Part shown: piece after piece, positions 7,088 through 9,552 of the stretch | Layout: every line of letters starts with the position of its first letter | Position numbering within the stretch: the stretch's first letter is position 1 | Source: Candidatus Roizmanbacteria bacterium CG_4_9_14_0_8_um_filter_34_12 | GTDB taxonomy: Bacteria > Patescibacteriota > Microgenomatia > UBA1406 > GWC2-37-13 | Assembly (NCBI GenBank): GCA_002789465.1 | Contig: PFTH01000043.1 | Location: 369-9,920, forward strand | Reading direction: 5' to 3' | Length of the DNA: 9,552 bases | Made by a program: the position numbers and the translations under genes | The notes under the pieces: model-generated | What the model was told of the DNA's origin: nothing | Database searches by the model: none | The model's input: only the letters and a program-made list of their open reading frames with translations

Positions 7088-8026
7088 ATGAAAAAAATAA
7101 CATATTCAGCTCCGGCAAAAGTAATAATATCTGGAGAACATGCAGTAGTTTTTGGTAAACCAGCATTGGTTTCTGCAATTGATTTACGTTCAAAATTTTC
7201 TATTTGGGAAACAAAAATCCAAAAAAAAGACAGTAATGTTCAATTGATCATAGATGTGGTCCAAAAATACTTAACAAAAGAAAAAATCAAATTCAAAAAT
7301 AAACGTTTTGACTTTAAAATTTCTTCGGAAGTTCCAGTTGGACGAGGTTTGGGATCATCAGCAGCTTTTTGTGTTGCTGGAGTAGCTGCAATATCATATT
7401 TTTATACAAAAAAACAACTCTCATTAGACATAATAAATCAACTTGCATACCAATGCGAAAAACATTTTCATAAAAATCCATCCGGCGTTGATCCAAGTAC
7501 CGTTTGTTATGGAGGACTAATTTATTATCGGAAAGAATTTGAGTTTTTAAAAAATATCTCACGGTTAAATATAACAATACCAAAAGCGATTGAAGATAAT
7601 TTATATTTAATCGATACGGGAAAACCACAAGAAAATACCGGAGAAATAGTAGTAAGAGTTGGAGCATTGTATAATAAAGAGCCGGAAAGAGTTGAAGATT
7701 TACTAAATCAAATTGAAAAAGTCACGAGAAAAATGACAGTAAGCATAATAAAAAAAGATACGCTAGTATTTCAAGAATGTATTAATGAAAATCAAATGCT
7801 GTTAGCAAAACTTGGAGTAGTATCAAAAAATACGATAAAATTACTTGAAAAAATGCGTCAATTTGGCGTTGGTAAGATTACTGGAGCTGGAGGTTTTAAG
7901 GCAGGGTCAGGGTTTATATTATCTTTTGCACAAGATAAAAGTAAATTAGAAAAATATTGCCAGTGCAACAAATTACAGTATTATAAATTCAAACAGTCGG
8001 AAGAAGGATTGAAAAGGGAAGAATAA
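7088..8026 (+). CDS. mvk: GHMP kinase, mevalonate kinase-like
   Basis: This protein probably phosphorylates mevalonate to 5-phosphomevalonate with ATP in the cytosol. The GHMP-fold motifs appear in order: SAPAKVIISGEHAVV (7-21, with K11), the phosphate loop PVGRGLGSSAA (83-93), the catalytic-Asp region NPSGVDPSTVCYGG (130-143, D135), and a C-terminal KITGAGG (263-269). NPSG(V/I)D is typical of mevalonate kinases, which favours this gene over its neighbour for the first kinase step. The usual GAGGGGC motif is altered: four residues (FKAG) appear between GAGG and SGFILSF. The 312-residue length is normal. The Lys/Cys-rich C-terminus (286-312) is divergent. The start at 7088 gives the expected N-terminal strand, but there is no Shine-Dalgarno and a hairpin lies just upstream. 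It could instead be the phosphomevalonate kinase, with roles swapped. Confidence 0.82.
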   Translation: MKKITYSAPAKVIISGEHAVVFGKPALVSAIDLRSKFSIWETKIQKKDSNVQLIIDVVQKYLTKEKIKFKNKRFDFKISSEVPVGRGLGSSAAFCVAGVAAISYFYTKKQLSLDIINQLAYQCEKHFHKNPSGVDPSTVCYGGLIYYRKEFEFLKNISRLNITIPKAIEDNLYLIDTGKPQENTGEIVVRVGALYNKEPERVEDLLNQIEKVTRKMTVSIIKKDTLVFQECINENQMLLAKLGVVSKNTIKLLEKMRQFGVGKITGAGGFKAGSGFILSFAQDKSKLEKYCQCNKLQYYKFKQSEEGLKREE

Positions 8027-8040
8027 TACATCTCTTATTG

Positions 8041-8079
8041 AAGACTGTCTTAACGAGACAGTCTTGACGAGACTGTCTT
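8041..8079 (+). repeat. Triplicated AGAC(T/A)GTCT element with alternative hairpins
   Basis: Three 9-mers lie at exact 14-nt spacing: AGACTGTCT (8042-8050), AGACAGTCT (8056-8064) and AGACTGTCT (8070-8078). The middle unit is the reverse complement of both outer units. Units 1 and 2 can form a 10-bp stem (8041-8050 with 8056-8065) around a TAACG loop, or units 2 and 3 can form a 9-bp stem around TGACG, but not both. The second stem would end 7 nt before the ATG of the next kinase and would occupy the ribosome-binding region. The element fills most of the 59-nt gap between the kinase genes. Confidence 0.8.
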
Positions 8080-8085
8080 TAAATT

Positions 8086-9006
8086 ATGAAAATTAAAGTT
8101 TCAGCGCCGGGAAAGTTGATGTTGATGGGTGAACATGCAGTGGTTTATAATCATCCCTGTTTAGTTACTGCGGTTGATAAACGACTTTATGTTGAGGCGG
8201 AAATTATTGATAAAAATGAGGATGAAATTATCGCGCCGCAGGTGAAAGAAAGTCGGTTTGTGTTGGAAGCAATAGCATATTTTAAAAAACAGTTTAAAAT
8301 CAATCAGTTTGTAAAAATCAGCACAAATGGAGATTTTTCGCATCGGGTGGGACTGGGTTCCTCTTCAGCTGTGACGGTTGCAACTTTTAAAGCTTTGAGT
8401 TTAGTATTTAACATTAGTTTGACAGATCGCCAAATATTTGATTTAAGTTATCATGTAAATATTGCAATTCAAGGAGTGGGCTCGGGATTTGATATTGCTA
8501 TTGCCACATTTGGGAAGACTACTTATTTTGTTACCGGAGGAAAAATAATTGAACCTTTAAACATTAAACCTTTACCACTGGTTGTGGGCTATTCAGGTAT
8601 TAAAGCTGATACTCCATTTTATATCCGCAAAGTACGTGAAGCATTTCGTAGTCGGCAAACACAAATGGATAGTATATTTGAAGAGATTGAAAGTTTAGTT
8701 GAGCAAGGAAAAGCATTATTGCTAAATAGCGATTATGAAAAAATAGGAGCATTAATGACAAAAAATCACCAATTACTTCAACAATTGGGAGTAAGTATTC
8801 CAAAATTGGATTTAATGGTGGAAAAATCAATTAAGGCCGGAGCATGGGGCGCGAAATTATCTGGTGCTGGAGGTGGAGATTGTATTATTGCGTTAGTTTC
8901 AGATGACAAAAGAATCGTAGTTGAAAACGCGATAAAATCTGTGGGTGGAGAGATAATTACGGTTGATAATAATGCAGAGGGAGTGAAAGTGGAGGAAGAG
9001 GTATGA
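8086..9006 (+). CDS. GHMP kinase, probable phosphomevalonate kinase
   Basis: This is the second GHMP kinase of the cluster, probably converting 5-phosphomevalonate to 5-diphosphomevalonate. The motifs are SAPGKLMLMGEHAVV (6-20, K10), VGLGSSSAVTVAT (88-100), GSGFDIAIATFG (132-143, D136) and AKLSGAGGGDCIIAL (256-270). GSGFD and GGGDC resemble bacterial GHMP-type phosphomevalonate kinases. However, the C-terminal LMTKNHQLLQQLGVSIPKLD (223-242) looks strikingly like archaeal mevalonate kinases, so the substrate assignment is uncertain. Pathway logic needs two kinases before the decarboxylase, and the other kinase has the more typical mevalonate-kinase Asp motif. The 306-residue length is normal. 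The start follows a triplicated hairpin element and has no Shine-Dalgarno. The 3' end overlaps the decarboxylase by 4 nt (ATGA), which indicates translational coupling. Confidence 0.78.
   Translation: MKIKVSAPGKLMLMGEHAVVYNHPCLVTAVDKRLYVEAEIIDKNEDEIIAPQVKESRFVLEAIAYFKKQFKINQFVKISTNGDFSHRVGLGSSSAVTVATFKALSLVFNISLTDRQIFDLSYHVNIAIQGVGSGFDIAIATFGKTTYFVTGGKIIEPLNIKPLPLVVGYSGIKADTPFYIRKVREAFRSRQTQMDSIFEEIESLVEQGKALLLNSDYEKIGALMTKNHQLLQQLGVSIPKLDLMVEKSIKAGAWGAKLSGAGGGDCIIALVSDDKRIVVENAIKSVGGEIITVDNNAEGVKVEEEV
8991..9002 (+). promoter_or_regulatory. Strong Shine-Dalgarno GGAGG for the decarboxylase
   Basis: GGAGG at 8991-8995 stands 7 nt before the ATG at 9003, near-ideal spacing. It is embedded in the Glu-rich last codons of the upstream kinase. 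It is the only convincing Shine-Dalgarno of the cluster and fixes the decarboxylase start. Partial selection for the encoded Glu run is possible. Confidence 0.75.
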
Positions 9007-9552
9007 AAGCGACAGCAATTGCACCGGCAAATATTGCATTTATTAAATATTGGGGAAAGAAAGATGAGGAGTTGAGATTGCCAACTAACGGAAGTATTTC
9101 GATGAATTTGAGTAATTTATTGACAACAACAACGGTTGAATTTTCTTCAAGATATAAAAAGGATGAAATTTTGATTAATAATAAAATTGATGAAAAAGAA
9201 AATAAAAGAGTAGAAAATTTTCTCGATAAGGTTAGGCAGATGGCAAAAAGTAATCTTCGAGCAAAAGTAGTATCAGAAAATAATTTTCCTAAGTCAGGAG
9301 GTTTGGCTTCATCCGCCTCAGGATTTGCTGCTTTAACTGTTGCTGCAACCGCTTCAATAGGATTAAATCTTTCAAAAGAAGAATTATCAATTTTAGCAAG
9401 GATTGGTTCCGGTTCAGCTTGTAGGTCAATTCCTCATGGATTTGTGGAGTGGTTTGAGGGAAATGACAGTCAAAGTTCCTTTGCGCAATCAATTCACCCA
9501 GCTGATTATTGGAACATTCTTGATATTATCGTCATTTTTCAAAAGGGAGATA
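9003..9552 (+). CDS. mvaD: Diphosphomevalonate decarboxylase (partial, 3' end beyond window)
   Basis: The reading frame is open from the ATG to the window edge, giving 183 complete codons, about 55-60% of a normal family member (roughly 320 residues). The enzyme uses ATP to phosphorylate and decarboxylate mevalonate 5-diphosphate to isopentenyl diphosphate. Visible motifs are APANIAFIKYWGKKD (7-21), PTNGSISMNL (27-36), the phosphate loop GGLASSASGFAALT (99-112), and IGSGSACRSIPHGFVEW (134-150). The last has His where Gly is common in GGFV. The catalytic Asp in the C-terminal half is not in the window. With two GHMP kinases upstream, the classical diphosphate substrate is more likely than the monophosphate substrate of haloarchaeal and Chloroflexi decarboxylases, but the fragment cannot exclude the latter. 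The ATG overlaps the kinase stop by 4 nt and has a strong GGAGG upstream. Confidence 0.93.
   Translation, partial: MKATAIAPANIAFIKYWGKKDEELRLPTNGSISMNLSNLLTTTTVEFSSRYKKDEILINNKIDEKENKRVENFLDKVRQMAKSNLRAKVVSENNFPKSGGLASSASGFAALTVAATASIGLNLSKEELSILARIGSGSACRSIPHGFVEWFEGNDSQSSFAQSIHPADYWNILDIIVIFQKGD

Noticed and set aside
7314..7667. 117-residue antisense reading frame within the first kinase
   Set aside because: It lies wholly opposite conserved GHMP motifs, and its Leu/Phe-rich translation is typical of reverse-complemented AT-rich coding sequence.
8041..8079. CRISPR-like array
   Set aside because: The units are 9 nt at 14-nt spacing with 5-nt spacers that are nearly identical, far too short for CRISPR repeats and spacers.
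3228..9006. Alternative genetic code with TGA as Gly
   Set aside because: HMGR, thiolase and the second kinase all end at TGA exactly where their families end, and conserved glycines use GGN codons.

Overview
The window is AT-rich and reads like a genome fragment from an uncultivated bacterium of the Candidate Phyla Radiation (Patescibacteria), most likely the Microgenomates side. This is an inference. It rests on three things: a cysteine-rich repeat protein of a type I associate with these genomes, a stand-alone VirD4/TraG-like ATPase, and a bacterial mevalonate operon built from archaeal-type enzymes. TGA acts as a normal stop in several genes, so the TGA=Gly code of Gracilibacteria/SR1 does not apply.

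Layout. Positions 50-955 (+) encode the 301-residue cysteine-rich protein, which is an exact-offset internal duplication. It converges, with an 8-nt overlap, on a minus-strand gene (948-3179) for a 743-residue conjugation/secretion-type ATPase. A 48-bp divergent spacer (3180-3227) separates that gene from a plus-strand mevalonate cluster that runs off the right edge. The cluster order is HMG-CoA reductase (3228-4325), archaeal-type HMG-CoA synthase (4478-5497), archaeal-type acetoacetyl-CoA thiolase (5552-6694), a DUF35-type OB-fold protein without its zinc ribbon (6729-7055), a mevalonate kinase-like GHMP kinase (7088-8026), a second GHMP kinase that is probably phosphomevalonate kinase (8086-9006), and the first 183 codons of diphosphomevalonate decarboxylase (9003-end).

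Together these genes cover every step from acetyl-CoA to isopentenyl diphosphate: thiolase makes acetoacetyl-CoA, HMGS makes HMG-CoA, HMGR makes mevalonate, two kinases add two phosphates, and the decarboxylase yields IPP. Thiolase, HMGS and the DUF35 protein are adjacent, as expected if they form the channelling complex known from archaea. No IPP isomerase or prenyltransferase lies in the window.

The junctions within the cluster are unusual. Most carry a different small repeat and no convincing Shine-Dalgarno sequence: a long imperfect inverted repeat after HMGR, AAAATCAAA repeats before thiolase, a GC-rich REP-like palindrome that overlaps the 3' end of the DUF35 gene, and a triplicated AGAC(T/A)GTCT element between the kinases that can form two mutually exclusive hairpins. 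Only the decarboxylase has a strong Shine-Dalgarno sequence and is translationally coupled. There is no gene-free stretch longer than 300 bases. I saw no tRNA, rRNA, CRISPR array or insertion sequence.
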